DNA from: Bisbaumannia sp015645095
GTDB taxonomy: Bacteria > Pseudomonadota > Gammaproteobacteria > Pseudomonadales > Halomonadaceae
Reading direction: 5' to 3'
Assembly (NCBI GenBank): GCA_036871055.1
Contig: CP141893.1
Location: forward strand, 992,001-1,056,000
Length of the DNA: 64,000 nt
Of this stretch, positions 1-8,905 are shown piece by piece. Under the pieces are notes generated by a model. The model had not been told where the DNA came from. It ran no database searches and was given only the letters and a program-made list of their open reading frames with translations. Positions within the stretch are counted from its first letter, which is position 1, and each line of letters starts with the position of its first letter. The position numbers and the translations under genes are program-made.

Positions 1-669
1 GGGCGTCTCTTCCATCAGCAGGATGCCATGCAGTTCGAGAGCCTGCGCTTCGTGGAGCGGAGCGGCCAGGCCCTGCACCTGCAGGGGCTGGGCTATACCA
101 GCGATGTCCGGCTCGGTCGCGAGCACCTCGACGTCAGCCTGGGGCTCTCCCTGGAGGAGGCACAGATGGACAACCAACCGGTGGCCTCCGGCCGTTTGGC
201 GCTGTCCCTGGAGCGCCTCGATGCCGACGCCGCCTGGCGCCTCTACGAGAGCCTGATGGATGAGCTGGAACGCCGCGACGGCGACCTGGAGCAATTGACA
301 CCCGCCGAGTGGGAAGCACTCTTCGAATCCTGGTTCCCGGATCTGTTGGGGCTGCTGGCCGAGTCGCCGCGCCTGGTGCTCACCGAACTCGACCTCAATA
401 GCCGCATGCTGGGCATCGAGACCCAGGGCGAAGGCGAGCTGACCTTCGACGGCGAGGGGATCACCGCCCTGAGCCTGGAGGAGCTGGCCCGTCCCAGCGG
501 CGCCGCCGAGCTGCAGCGTCGCCTCGACGGTTACCTGCGCGCCGCCCCGGTACCGACGACCCTGGCGATGATGCTGGGCCTGCCGCTGGATAGCCGCGAG
601 CTGGAGTTCGAGCTGCGGGCCGGCGAGCCCTACCTCAACGGTGAACCCCTGATGGGCTCCCCCTGGTAA
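1..669 (+). CDS. DUF945 (YdgA-like) family protein, C-terminal part
   Basis: The frame is open from base 1, so the gene starts before the window; the first in-frame ATG at 28 is probably internal. About 222 residues are visible. The sequence is rich in Leu and Glu and has alternating beta-strand-like segments (LVLTELDLNSRML, GEGELTFDGEG) and a C-terminus ending in a Y-L-N-G-E-P-L segment, all typical of the DUF945/YdgA family, whose members are envelope-associated and of unknown biochemical role. No catalytic motif is visible. It is followed by a strong hairpin at 706-727, so it ends its transcription unit before lon. The family call is from recognition of the C-terminal pattern; the function remains unknown. 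Confidence 0.7.
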   Translation, partial: GRLFHQQDAMQFESLRFVERSGQALHLQGLGYTSDVRLGREHLDVSLGLSLEEAQMDNQPVASGRLALSLERLDADAAWRLYESLMDELERRDGDLEQLTPAEWEALFESWFPDLLGLLAESPRLVLTELDLNSRMLGIETQGEGELTFDGEGITALSLEELARPSGAAELQRRLDGYLRAAPVPTTLAMMLGLPLDSRELEFELRAGEPYLNGEPLMGSPW

Positions 670-705
670 GACTCGCCTCGGCGAGTGCCGTATCCGGCCA
701 GTCAC

Positions 706-727
706 AGGGGCGCCTTCGGGCGCCCCT
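706..727 (+). terminator. Hairpin terminator after DUF945 gene
   Basis: A perfect 9-bp GC-rich stem (706-714 with 719-727) closes on a TTCG tetraloop, 37 bases after the stop codon. The following bases are only weakly T-rich, so termination may be partial. Confidence 0.7.
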
Positions 728-752
728 CGTCGTTGTGTCGGCTGGGGGTCGC

Positions 753-780
753 CTTGAAGTTTGTGTTAGCCGCCCGCATT
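753..780 (+). promoter_or_regulatory. Candidate heat-shock (sigma-32) promoter of lon
   Basis: CTTGAA at 753-758 and CCCGCATT at 773-780 are separated by 14 bases, close to the sigma-32 consensus (CTTGAA, 13-17 bases, CCCCATNT). The site lies about 44 bases before the ATG at 824. lon is a classical heat-shock gene, which fits. The elements are seen directly; use by RpoH is inferred. Confidence 0.55.
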
Positions 781-823
781 CCTGTTGCCATACTGGTCAT
801 CGACCCCGGAGACAGGATGGATC

Positions 824-970
824 ATGAGAGAGCATGATGATGAGCGGCAGAACGTGATTGTCGATGGCGTCGAGGGCGCCGACATCGACGCCGAAGCGGG
901 CGATGAGGCGGGGGAGGAGCCCTCCCACGCCATGGTGCCCAGCGGCGATAGCCTGCCCGAGCGTATCTAA
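824..970 (+). pseudogene. lon: Truncated 5' end of lon, ending at an in-frame TAA
   Basis: An ATG at 824 with an AGGA box eight bases upstream opens a 48-codon frame (MREHDDERQN...SLPERI) that stops at TAA 968-970. The same frame continues without a shift into LLPIHNRPFFPAQVQPLVI and the rest of Lon. In this Lon subfamily a tyrosine is expected at the stop (LPERI-Y-LLPIHNRPFF), so one substitution of TAC or TAT to TAA explains it. The segment carries an acidic N-terminal extension and the beginning of the LON substrate-binding domain. It is either a true nonsense mutation or a sequencing error. Confidence 0.75.
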
Positions 971-1021
971 CTGCTGCCGATCCATAATCGACCCTTCTTC
1001 CCCGCCCAGGTACAGCCGCTG

Positions 1022-3262
1022 GTGATCCATCGTCCGCGCTGGGAGGAGACCATCGAGCGGGTCGGCAAGACCCCCCACCACGCCGTGGGCCTGGCCTTCG
1101 TCGACGAGACCGACCTCGAGGAGCTGACCCCCGAGCATTTTCCCGAGATCGGCACCACGGTGCGCATGCACAAGGTGGAGCAGGGTGATAACCAGATCCA
1201 GTTCATCGCCCAGGGCCTGAAGCGCTTTCGCATCCAGCGCTGGCTCTCCCGCAAGCCCCCCTACCTGGTGGAGGTGAGCTACCCCAAGGAGCCGGTGGAC
1301 GCCGAGGCCGACGAGGCCCGGGCCTACGCCATGGCGGTGATCAACGGCATCAAGGAGCTGCTGCCGATCAACCCCCTCTATGGCGAGGAGCTCAAGCACT
1401 ACCTCAACCGCTTCAGCCCCCATGAGCCGGGCCCCCTGGCCGACTTCGCCGCCGCCATCACCTCCGCCAAGGGCCGCGAGCTGCAGGCGATCCTCGAGAC
1501 CCTGCCGGTGCTGCCACGCATGCAGAAGGTGCTGCCGCTGCTGCACAAGGAGATCGAGGTGGCCCAGCTGCAGAGCGAGATCAGCGAGCAGGTCAACGCC
1601 AAGATGCAGGAGCGCCAGCGGGAGTTCTTCCTGCGCGAGCAGCTCAAGGTGATCCAGCGCGAGCTGGGTATCTCCAAGGACGATCGCGAGAACGACGTGG
1701 AGACCTTCCGCGACCGCCTGGAGGAACTGACGGTGCCCCCCAAGGTGTTGACCCGCATCGAGGAGGAGCTCGACAAGCTCTCGGTGCTGGAGACCGGCTC
1801 GCCGGAGTACGGTACCACCCGCAACTACCTGGATTGGCTGACCAGCCTGCCCTGGGGCGTCACCAGCGACGACAACCTGGACCTGGCCCATGCCCGGGAG
1901 GTGTTGGATCGCGACCACGACGGCCTCAAGGACGTCAAGGAGCGGATCATCGAGTTCCTCGCCGAAGGCACCTTCAAGGGCGACGTGGGCGGCTCCATCC
2001 TGCTGCTCGTCGGCCCGCCCGGGGTGGGCAAGACCTCCATCGGCCGCTCCATCGCCGAGGCCCTGGGCCGCGAGTTCTACCGCTTCTCGGTGGGCGGCAT
2101 GCGCGACGAGGCGGAGATCAAGGGCCACCGGCGCACCTATATCGGCGCCATGCCCGGCAAGCTGGTGCAGGCCCTCAAGGAGGTGGAGGTCCAGAACCCG
2201 GTGATCATGCTCGACGAGATCGACAAGCTGGGCCAGTCCTTCCAGGGCGACCCTGCTTCGGCCTTGCTCGAGGTGCTCGATCCGGAGCAGAACGTCGACT
2301 TCCTCGATCACTACCTGGACGTGCGCCTGGACCTCTCCAAGGTACTCTTCGTGTGTACCGCCAACACCCTGGACTCGATCCCCGGGCCCTTGCTCGATCG
2401 CATGGAGCAGATCCGCCTCTCCGGCTATATCGCCGAGGAGAAGCTGGCCATCGCCAAGCACCACCTCTGGCCCAAGCTGCTCAAGCGCGACAAGATCCCC
2501 AGGAAGCGCATCAACCTCACCGATGCGGCCCTCAAGCAGGTGATCGAGGGCTATGCCCGGGAAGCGGGGGTGCGCCAGCTGGAGAAGCAGCTGCACCGCA
2601 TCGTGCGCAAGGCGGCGGTCAAGCTGCTGGAAAACGGCCAGCAGAGCGTCAAGGTCTCGGTGAACAACCTGGAGGAATTCCTCGGGGCGCCGCTGTTCCG
2701 CCGCGAGAAGGTGCTCAAGGGCGAAGGGGTGGTCACGGGGCTGGCCTGGACCGCCATGGGCGGTGCCACCCTGCCCATCGAGGCGGGCAAGGTGCACGCC
2801 CTGGCCCGGGGTTTCAAGCTCACCGGCAAGCTCGGGGAGGTGATGCAGGAGTCGGCGAATATCGCCTATAGCTATGTGCAGGGGCACCTGGGGGAGTATG
2901 GTGCCGACCCGGACTTCTTCAACGATGCCTTTATCCACCTGCATGTGCCGGAGGGGGCGACCCCCAAGGATGGCCCCTCGGCGGGGGTGACCATGACCAC
3001 GGCGCTGCTCTCGCTGGCCCGTCACCAGGCCATCGACCGACCCCTGGCGATGACCGGGGAGTTGACCCTGACCGGCCAGGTGTTGCCGGTGGGCGGCATC
3101 CGCGAGAAGATCATCGCCGCCCGGCGCAGCGAGATCCATGAGGTGATCCTGCCGGAGCCCAACCGCCGCGACTATGACGAGCTGCCCGACTACCTCAAGG
3201 CGGGGATGACGGTACACTTCGCCAAGCGCTACCGGGACGTGGCCAGGGTGGTGTTCGGCTGA
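1022..3262 (+). CDS. lon: ATP-dependent Lon protease (N-terminus disrupted)
   Basis: Lon is a cytosolic hexameric AAA+ serine protease that degrades misfolded and regulatory proteins. The open part, counted from GTG 1022, has 746 residues: most of the LON N-domain, the AAA+ module with Walker A GPPGVGKT at about residue 331 and Walker B VIMLDEIDK, and the protease domain with catalytic Ser in PKDGPSAG (about 653) and Lys in GGIREKI (about 696). The 43-residue spacing of the dyad matches E. coli Lon. The natural start is probably 824, giving about 812 codons, but an in-frame TAA at 968 interrupts it. GTG 1022 falls inside the first strands of the N-domain and has no clear Shine-Dalgarno, so a restart there would make an N-truncated enzyme. 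Its 3' end is duplicated just downstream. Confidence 0.9.
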   Translation: MIHRPRWEETIERVGKTPHHAVGLAFVDETDLEELTPEHFPEIGTTVRMHKVEQGDNQIQFIAQGLKRFRIQRWLSRKPPYLVEVSYPKEPVDAEADEARAYAMAVINGIKELLPINPLYGEELKHYLNRFSPHEPGPLADFAAAITSAKGRELQAILETLPVLPRMQKVLPLLHKEIEVAQLQSEISEQVNAKMQERQREFFLREQLKVIQRELGISKDDRENDVETFRDRLEELTVPPKVLTRIEEELDKLSVLETGSPEYGTTRNYLDWLTSLPWGVTSDDNLDLAHAREVLDRDHDGLKDVKERIIEFLAEGTFKGDVGGSILLLVGPPGVGKTSIGRSIAEALGREFYRFSVGGMRDEAEIKGHRRTYIGAMPGKLVQALKEVEVQNPVIMLDEIDKLGQSFQGDPASALLEVLDPEQNVDFLDHYLDVRLDLSKVLFVCTANTLDSIPGPLLDRMEQIRLSGYIAEEKLAIAKHHLWPKLLKRDKIPRKRINLTDAALKQVIEGYAREAGVRQLEKQLHRIVRKAAVKLLENGQQSVKVSVNNLEEFLGAPLFRREKVLKGEGVVTGLAWTAMGGATLPIEAGKVHALARGFKLTGKLGEVMQESANIAYSYVQGHLGEYGADPDFFNDAFIHLHVPEGATPKDGPSAGVTMTTALLSLARHQAIDRPLAMTGELTLTGQVLPVGGIREKIIAARRSEIHEVILPEPNRRDYDELPDYLKAGMTVHFAKRYRDVARVVFG

Positions 3263-3353
3263 CCCGGCGCTCGCTCAAGGCGGGGCTGACGGTGCATTTC
3301 GCCAAGCGCTACCGGGACGTGGCCAGGGTGGTGTTCGGCTGACCCGGCGCTCG
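3194..3353 (+). repeat. 80-bp tandem duplication of the lon 3' end
   Basis: Bases 3194-3273 (last 22 codons of lon, stop and 11 bases beyond) recur at 3274-3353 with three differences. The second copy is a noncoding relic after the stop; read in the lon frame it would encode the same C-terminus with Met changed to Leu. Confidence 0.95.
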
Positions 3354-3430
3354 CCGCTGCCCCGTGGGAGCCCGGCTGTGCCGAGCGATTCGCCGCGCAG
3401 CGGCGCAGACATGACTCAACAAGGTTGCCA

Positions 3431-4435
3431 ATGAAACCTAACATCACCCTGAGAGCCCTGGCGCTCGGACTCGTGGCGGGAGCGGTCTCCGCGGACGAGC
3501 GCACCCTGACCGTCTACACCTACGGTTCCTTCGTCTCCGAGTGGGGCCCGGGACCGGGCATCGAGGCGGCCTTCGAGGCCCAGTGCGGCGGCTGTGACCT
3601 CGAGTTCGTCGCCCTCGACGGCGGGGTGGATATCCTCCAGCGCCTGCGCCTGGAAGGCGAGGGCAGTGCCGCCGACCTGGTGCTGGGCCTCGACATGAAC
3701 CTGATGGCCGAGGCCCGGGAGCTGGGCCTGCTGGCCCCCCATGGGGTCGATACCTCGGCCCTGGCCCTGCCCATCGACTGGCAGGACGACACCTTCCTGC
3801 CCTATGACTGGGGCCACTTCGCCTTCGTCTACGATACCGAGCAGTTGGCGACCCCGCCGGCGAGCTTCGCCGAGCTGCTGGAGGCCCCGGACGACGTCCA
3901 GGTGATCATCCAGGACCCGCGCACCAGCACCACCGGCCTGGGGCTGTTGCTGTGGATCAGGCAGGTCTATGGCGACGCGGCGCCCGAGGCGTGGGAGCGC
4001 CTCAACGAGCGGGTGCTGACCGTCACCCCGGGCTGGAGCCAGGCCTACTTCTCGCTGTTCATGAACGGCGAGGCGCCCATGGTGCTCTCCTACGCCACCT
4101 CGCCCGCCTACCATATGGCGGTGGAGGAGAGCGAGCGCTACCAGGCCGCCGAGTTCGCCGAGGGCCACTACCTGCAGGTGGAGACCGCCGCCCTGCTGAA
4201 GCGCAGCACCGAGCCCGAGCTGGCCCGGGAGTTCCTGCGCTTCATGCTGACCCCCGACTTCCAGCGCCATATCCCCCTGGGCAACGTGATGAACCCGGCC
4301 ATCGACCTGGGCGACGAGCTTCCCGAGGTCTTCGGGCGTCTGATCGAGCCGGCGAGCCTCACCTTCACCCCGGAGGAGGTGCGCGACAATCGCCGCGCCT
4401 GGATTCGCGAATGGCTTAATGCCAGCAGTCGCTAG
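3431..4435 (+). CDS. thiB: Thiamine ABC transporter, periplasmic binding protein ThiB
   Basis: Binds thiamine and its phosphates in the periplasm and delivers them to ThiPQ. The ATG at 3431 gives a signal peptide of about 21 residues (MKPNITLRALALGLVAGAVSA) followed by ERTLTVYTYGSF, the usual start of the mature ThiB. The body is a type II extracellular solute-binding fold, with Trp/Tyr-rich segments (YDWGHFAFVYDT, GWSQAYFSLF) of the kind that contact the aminopyrimidine. Total 334 residues, typical for the family. An AAGG box lies just upstream; the TTG six bases earlier is less likely. It overlaps thiP by 17 bases, so the three genes form an operon. I found no TPP riboswitch in the short leader after lon. 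Confidence 0.93.
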   Translation: MKPNITLRALALGLVAGAVSADERTLTVYTYGSFVSEWGPGPGIEAAFEAQCGGCDLEFVALDGGVDILQRLRLEGEGSAADLVLGLDMNLMAEARELGLLAPHGVDTSALALPIDWQDDTFLPYDWGHFAFVYDTEQLATPPASFAELLEAPDDVQVIIQDPRTSTTGLGLLLWIRQVYGDAAPEAWERLNERVLTVTPGWSQAYFSLFMNGEAPMVLSYATSPAYHMAVEESERYQAAEFAEGHYLQVETAALLKRSTEPELAREFLRFMLTPDFQRHIPLGNVMNPAIDLGDELPEVFGRLIEPASLTFTPEEVRDNRRAWIREWLNASSR

Positions 4436-6053
4436 GCGGGCCTCGCCGCTGGCCCTGGCGGCTGGTTGGCTGGCCCTGGCCGCGGTGGCCGGGCTGGGGC
4501 TGGCCAGCCTGGCGGCGCTGCTCTGGCAGGCGCCGGCACTCTCGATCAGCGACCTGTGGCGGGAGCCCTGGCTGGCCGGCATCCTGCGCTTCACCCTCTG
4601 GCAGGCGACCCTCTCCACGGCGCTGGCCGTGGGGCTGGCCATCCCGGTGGCCCTGGCCCTGGCGCGGCGCCCGCGCTTCCTCGGGCGGCGCCTGCTGCTG
4701 CGGGCCATGGAGCTGTCGCTGGTGATTCCCACCCTGATCGCCCTGTTCGGCCTGGTGGCGGTGCATGGTCGCCAGGGCTGGGCGGCGCCGCTCTGGGAGT
4801 GGCTGACCGCCACCCGGGCGGACTACCTCTACGGTCTCTCGGGCATCGTCCTGGCCCATGTCTTCTACAACCTGCCGCTCTCGGCGCGGCTGATGCTGCA
4901 GGCCCTGGAGACGGCGCCGGCGGCCCATTGGCGGCTCACCGCCCAGCTGGGCCTCTCCCGGGGCGCCATCTGGCGCACCCTGGAGTGGCCCCGGTTGCGC
5001 TCGCTGCTGCCGCGCCTGGCGGCCCTGGTCTTTACCCTCTGCTTCACCAGTTTCGCCATCGTCATGACCCTGGGCGGCGGGCCTCGCTCCACCACCCTGG
5101 AGGTGGCCCTCTATCAGGCGCTGAAGTTCGACCACGACCTGGCCCTGGCGGCGCTGCTGGCGCTGACCCAGTTGACCCTCTGCCTGAGCCTGTGGCTGGT
5201 GGCCCTGACCCGGGGCGGCACGCCGCGGCTGGTGCCCACCGCCGGCAGCGGCCTGCCCGGCGGGCGCTGGTGGCGTCGCGACGCCCTGGGAGTGTCGCGG
5301 CTGCATGACGGGCTCTGGCTGCTGGGGCTGACCCTGCTGCTGGTGCCGCCGCTGGCGGCGGTGACCCTGGCCGGCCTCTATGGCCTGCCGCAGTTGCCGG
5401 GGCGGGGAAGCCTGTGGCCGGCGGCGCTGCGCAGCCTGGCCATGGCGCTGGGCGCCGGGGGCCTCTCCCTGCTGCTGGCCCTGGCGCTGCTGGCCGGGGC
5501 CGAGGCGCTCAGGCGGCGCGGCTCGCGTCTCGCCGCCCTGGCCATGGAGGGCAGCGGCCAGCTGATCCTGGTGATCCCGGCCCTGGTGCTGGGCACCGGC
5601 CTCTTCCTGCTGCTGCGCCCCTCCCTCGGCGCCGGCTGGCACGGCTATGCCCTGGTGGTGCTGGTCAACGGCTTCATGGCGCTGCCCTTCGCCATGCAGG
5701 TGCTGCGCGGCGCCATTCCCGGCCTCTCGGCCCCGGAGGAGCGCCTGGCAGAGCAGTTCGGCATCCATGGCCGGGCGCGGCTGCGCTGGCTGGTCTGGCC
5801 GCGGCTACGCCGCCCCGCGGCCCTGGCCCTGGCCTACGCCATGACCCTCTCGCTGGGCGATTTCAGCGTCATCGCCCTGTTCGGCAGCCCGGCGGCGCCG
5901 ACCCTGCCGATGCTGCTCTTCCAGCAGCTGGGCGGCTATCGCTGGCAGGGCGCGGCGGCCACCGCCCTGGTGCTGCTGATGGCGGTGGTGCTGGTCTTCA
6001 GCCTGCTCGACGCCCTGAGCCGGCGCCGCCCGCGCTACCCGTTTCGACCCTAG
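4419..6053 (+). CDS. thiP: Thiamine ABC transporter permease ThiP
   Basis: Inner-membrane permease of the thiamine importer. At 544 residues it is the usual fused type, two homologous six-helix halves in one chain. Each half carries an EAA-type coupling loop that contacts ThiQ: TAQLGLSRGAIWRTLEWPRL in the first half and EQFGIHGRARLRWLVWPRLR in the second. The protein is extremely hydrophobic, with Leu/Ala-rich helices throughout. The ATG at 4419 lies inside the thiB coding end, indicating translational coupling, and thiQ follows nine bases after its stop. Confidence 0.95.
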   Translation: MPAVARRASPLALAAGWLALAAVAGLGLASLAALLWQAPALSISDLWREPWLAGILRFTLWQATLSTALAVGLAIPVALALARRPRFLGRRLLLRAMELSLVIPTLIALFGLVAVHGRQGWAAPLWEWLTATRADYLYGLSGIVLAHVFYNLPLSARLMLQALETAPAAHWRLTAQLGLSRGAIWRTLEWPRLRSLLPRLAALVFTLCFTSFAIVMTLGGGPRSTTLEVALYQALKFDHDLALAALLALTQLTLCLSLWLVALTRGGTPRLVPTAGSGLPGGRWWRRDALGVSRLHDGLWLLGLTLLLVPPLAAVTLAGLYGLPQLPGRGSLWPAALRSLAMALGAGGLSLLLALALLAGAEALRRRGSRLAALAMEGSGQLILVIPALVLGTGLFLLLRPSLGAGWHGYALVVLVNGFMALPFAMQVLRGAIPGLSAPEERLAEQFGIHGRARLRWLVWPRLRRPAALALAYAMTLSLGDFSVIALFGSPAAPTLPMLLFQQLGGYRWQGAAATALVLLMAVVLVFSLLDALSRRRPRYPFRP

Positions 6054-6062
6054 GCATTTCCC

Positions 6063-6719
6063 ATGCTCCATTGCGATGATCTGATCTTTCACTACGACCG
6101 CTGTGAACCCGGGGAAACGCCGGACTTCTGCTTCCGCTTTCGCCTGGCCCCCGGCGAATGCCTGGCCCTGGAGGGGCCCTCCGGGGCCGGCAAGAGCACC
6201 CTGCTCAACCTGCTGGCGGGCTTCCTGGAGCCCGCCAGCGGCGGCCTGCGCTGGGGCGAGCGTGACCTGCTCAGGCTGCCGCCCTGGGAGCGGGGCATCA
6301 CCACGGTCTTCCAGGAGCACAACCTCTTCGATCACCTGCCGGTATGGGCCAATATCGGCCTGGGGCTGGCGGCCAATCTCAAACTCGACGCCGCCCAGCG
6401 CCGGCGCATCCGCGATGGCCTGGCCGAGGTCGGCCTGGCGGGCCTCGAGGAGCGCCTGCCCGGCGAGCTCTCCGGCGGCCAGCGCCAGCGGGTGGCCCTG
6501 ACCCGGGCGCTGCTGCGCCAGGCGCCTATCCTGCTGCTGGACGAGCCCTTTACCGGCCTCGATCATGCCAATCGCCAGGGCCTCTGGGCCCTGGTCAAGC
6601 GCCAGCAGCAGGCGGGGGTGGCGGTGCTGCTGGTCAGCCACGACCGGGAGGATATCGAGGCCCTGGCCCAGCGCCGCCTGGCCCTGGTGGACGGTCGCCT
6701 GACGCCCTGGAGCGAATAA
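6063..6719 (+). CDS. thiQ: Thiamine ABC transporter ATP-binding protein ThiQ
   Basis: Cytosolic ATPase that powers thiamine uptake by ThiBP. Residues 38-46 are the Walker A motif GPSGAGKST, followed by a Q-loop (TVFQEHNLF), the ABC signature LSGGQRQRVAL, Walker B ILLLDEPFTGLD and the switch histidine in LLVSHD. The length of 218 residues is normal for ThiQ, which lacks extra regulatory domains. It is the last gene of thiBPQ. Confidence 0.95.
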   Translation: MLHCDDLIFHYDRCEPGETPDFCFRFRLAPGECLALEGPSGAGKSTLLNLLAGFLEPASGGLRWGERDLLRLPPWERGITTVFQEHNLFDHLPVWANIGLGLAANLKLDAAQRRRIRDGLAEVGLAGLEERLPGELSGGQRQRVALTRALLRQAPILLLDEPFTGLDHANRQGLWALVKRQQQAGVAVLLVSHDREDIEALAQRRLALVDGRLTPWSE

Positions 6720-6997
6720 CGCTTGAGTGGCTAAGGGGCGCTGGGGACAGGTCGGAGCAAAGCGTCTTTTTCAGGGACGAAAAAGTCGAGCGTCCATGGA
6801 TGGATTCACAGCGTCTTTGCGAGGGTCCGGCCACCGGGGCCTGCCCCAGGGTAGCCCCGGGCTGCCAACGGGGGATAGCTCGAAAAGGCGGGGCGCTGGC
6901 TTGATGCCCGGGCTCATGACAAAATCGGGGGACTGGACACCGATTCGACCGGCCGACCGCCTCCCGGTACGGCCGGCAGCACTATCTAGAGGACACC
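6720..6997. other. Intergenic region thiQ-ilvD
   Basis: No gene is supported here. A small hairpin (TTTTTC 6767-6772 with GAAAAA 6779-6784) sits in a stretch that looks like a dispersed Halomonas-type repeat rather than a classical terminator, since the T-run is on the wrong side. The ilvD promoter should lie in the last 100 bases, but no clear -35/-10 pair stands out. Confidence 0.4.
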
Positions 6998-8842
6998 ATG
7001 CCCGAGTATCGTTCCCGCACCACCACCGCCGGTCGCAACATGGCCGGCGCCCGCGCCCTGTGGCGTGCCACCGGCATGAAGGATGACGACTTCCACAAGC
7101 CGATCATCGCCGTGGCCAACTCCTTTACCCAGTTCGTGCCGGGCCATGTGCACCTCAAGGACATGGGCCAGCTGGTGGCCCGCGAGATCGAGAAGGCCGG
7201 CGGGGTGGCCAAGGAGTTCAACACCATTGCCGTGGACGACGGCATCGCCATGGGCCACGACGGCATGCTCTACTCGCTGCCGAGTCGCGACCTGATCGCC
7301 GACAGCGTCGAGTACATGGTCAACGCCCACTGCGCCGACGCCCTGGTATGCATCTCCAACTGCGACAAGATCACCCCCGGGATGCTGATGGCCGCCATGC
7401 GCCTCAATATTCCGGTGATCTTCGTCTCCGGCGGGCCCATGGAAGCGGGCAAGACCAAGCTCCTCGATCACGGCCTCGACCTGGTGGACGCCATGGTGAT
7501 GGCCGCCGACGACAGCGTCGATGACGAGACCCTGGCCGAGGTGGAGCGCAGTGCCTGCCCCACCTGCGGCAGCTGCTCCGGCATGTTCACCGCCAACTCC
7601 ATGAACTGCCTGATGGAAGCCCTGGGCCTGGCGCTGCCGGGCAATGGCACCGTGGTGGCTACCCACGCCGACCGCCGCCGCCTCTTCGAGACCGCCGGTC
7701 ATCGCATCGTCGAACTGGCCAAGCGCTACTACGAGGGGGAGGAGGCGCACCTGCTGCCCCGGGCCATCGGCGCCAAGGCGGCATTCAAGAATGCCATGAC
7801 CCTGGATATCGCCATGGGCGGCTCCACCAATACCATCCTGCACCTGCTGGCCGCCGCCCAGGAGGCCGGGGTCGATTTCGACATGACCGATATCGACCGT
7901 CTCTCCCGGGAGGTGCCCCAGCTCTGCAAGGTGGCCCCCAACACCCAGAAGTACCATATCGAGGACGTGCACCGGGCCGGCGGCATCATGGCGATCCTCG
8001 GCGAGCTGGACCGCGCCGGCGTGCTCGATACCCGGGTGCCCACCGTCTACGGCGACTCCCTGAAGGCCGCCCTGGACGAGTGGGACATCATGCGCAACCC
8101 CAGCTCCGAGGTGGTGGAGTTCTACCGGGCCGGCCCCGGTGGCGTGCCCACCCAGGTAGCCTTCTCCCAGAGCGCCCGCTGGCCGAGCCTCGACGGTGAC
8201 CGTGCCACCGGCTGCATCCGCGACCTGGAACACGCCTTCTCCCGGGAGGGCGGCCTGGCGGTGCTCAAGGGCAATATCGCCGTGGACGGCTGCGTGGTGA
8301 AGACCGCCGGGGTCGACGACTCCATCCTGGTCTTCGAGGGCCCGGCCCATGTGGTGGAGTCCCAGGACCAGGCGGTGGCGCATATCCTCGAAGGCAAGGT
8401 GAAGGAGGGCGACGTCGTCGTCATCCGCTACGAGGGCCCCAAGGGCGGCCCGGGCATGCAGGAGATGCTCTACCCGACCAGCTACCTGAAGTCCAAGGGG
8501 CTCGGCAAGGCGTGTGCGCTGCTCACCGACGGGCGCTTCTCCGGTGGCACTTCCGGGCTCTCCATCGGCCACGTCTCCCCCGAGGCGGCGGCGGGTGGCG
8601 CCATCGGCCTGGTGGAGCAGGGCGATATCATCCGCATCGATATCCCCAACCGCAGCATCGACGTCAAGCTCTCCGACGAGGCGCTGGCATCGCGCCGGGC
8701 GGCGATGGAGGCCAAGGGCAGTGAGGCCTGGAAGCCGAGCATCCAGCGTGACCGCAAGGTCTCCGCGGCGCTCAAGGCCTATGCGCTGCTGGCCACCTCC
8801 GCCGACAAGGGCGCGGTACGCGATCTCTCCAAGCTGGATTGA
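6998..8842 (+). CDS. ilvD: Dihydroxy-acid dehydratase IlvD
   Basis: Dehydrates 2,3-dihydroxy-isovalerate and 2,3-dihydroxy-3-methylvalerate to the 2-oxo acids, the third step of valine and isoleucine synthesis. Iron-sulfur cluster cysteines are visible in SNCDKITPGM and in the CPTCGSCSGMFTANSMNC block; the Asp of AVDDGIAMGHDGM and the C-terminal GGPGMQEM and DGRFSGGTSG motifs are intact. The 614 residues match the long, proteobacterial IlvD type. Start ATG 6998 follows an AGAGGA Shine-Dalgarno. It is monocistronic here and converges with a small minus-strand gene. Confidence 0.97.
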   Translation: MPEYRSRTTTAGRNMAGARALWRATGMKDDDFHKPIIAVANSFTQFVPGHVHLKDMGQLVAREIEKAGGVAKEFNTIAVDDGIAMGHDGMLYSLPSRDLIADSVEYMVNAHCADALVCISNCDKITPGMLMAAMRLNIPVIFVSGGPMEAGKTKLLDHGLDLVDAMVMAADDSVDDETLAEVERSACPTCGSCSGMFTANSMNCLMEALGLALPGNGTVVATHADRRRLFETAGHRIVELAKRYYEGEEAHLLPRAIGAKAAFKNAMTLDIAMGGSTNTILHLLAAAQEAGVDFDMTDIDRLSREVPQLCKVAPNTQKYHIEDVHRAGGIMAILGELDRAGVLDTRVPTVYGDSLKAALDEWDIMRNPSSEVVEFYRAGPGGVPTQVAFSQSARWPSLDGDRATGCIRDLEHAFSREGGLAVLKGNIAVDGCVVKTAGVDDSILVFEGPAHVVESQDQAVAHILEGKVKEGDVVVIRYEGPKGGPGMQEMLYPTSYLKSKGLGKACALLTDGRFSGGTSGLSIGHVSPEAAAGGAIGLVEQGDIIRIDIPNRSIDVKLSDEALASRRAAMEAKGSEAWKPSIQRDRKVSAALKAYALLATSADKGAVRDLSKLD

Positions 8843-8857
8843 TCCGCCCGACGAAAA

Positions 8858-8883
8858 AAGACCCGCGCCTCGGCGCGGGTCTT
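8858..8883 (-). terminator. Intrinsic terminator shared by ilvD and the small minus-strand gene
   Basis: A 12-bp GC-rich stem (AAGACCCGCGCC paired with GGCGCGGGTCTT) with a two-base apex. Read on the minus strand the stem is followed by a run of six T (complement of 8854-8859), so it is a canonical terminator for the minus-strand gene at 8906-9022. On the plus strand the T-run is short, so it serves ilvD less well. Confidence 0.8.
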
Positions 8884-8905
8884 GCGATTCGGGACTCGCT
8901 CGGAA

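Noticed and set aside
797..3217. Minus-strand open frame of 806 codons opposite lon
   Set aside because: Antisense to a recognisable Lon protease; composition is that of a reverse-frame shadow.
3354..3430. TPP riboswitch expected upstream of thiBPQ
   Set aside because: The leader is under 80 bases and lacks the conserved CUGAGA core, so none is called.
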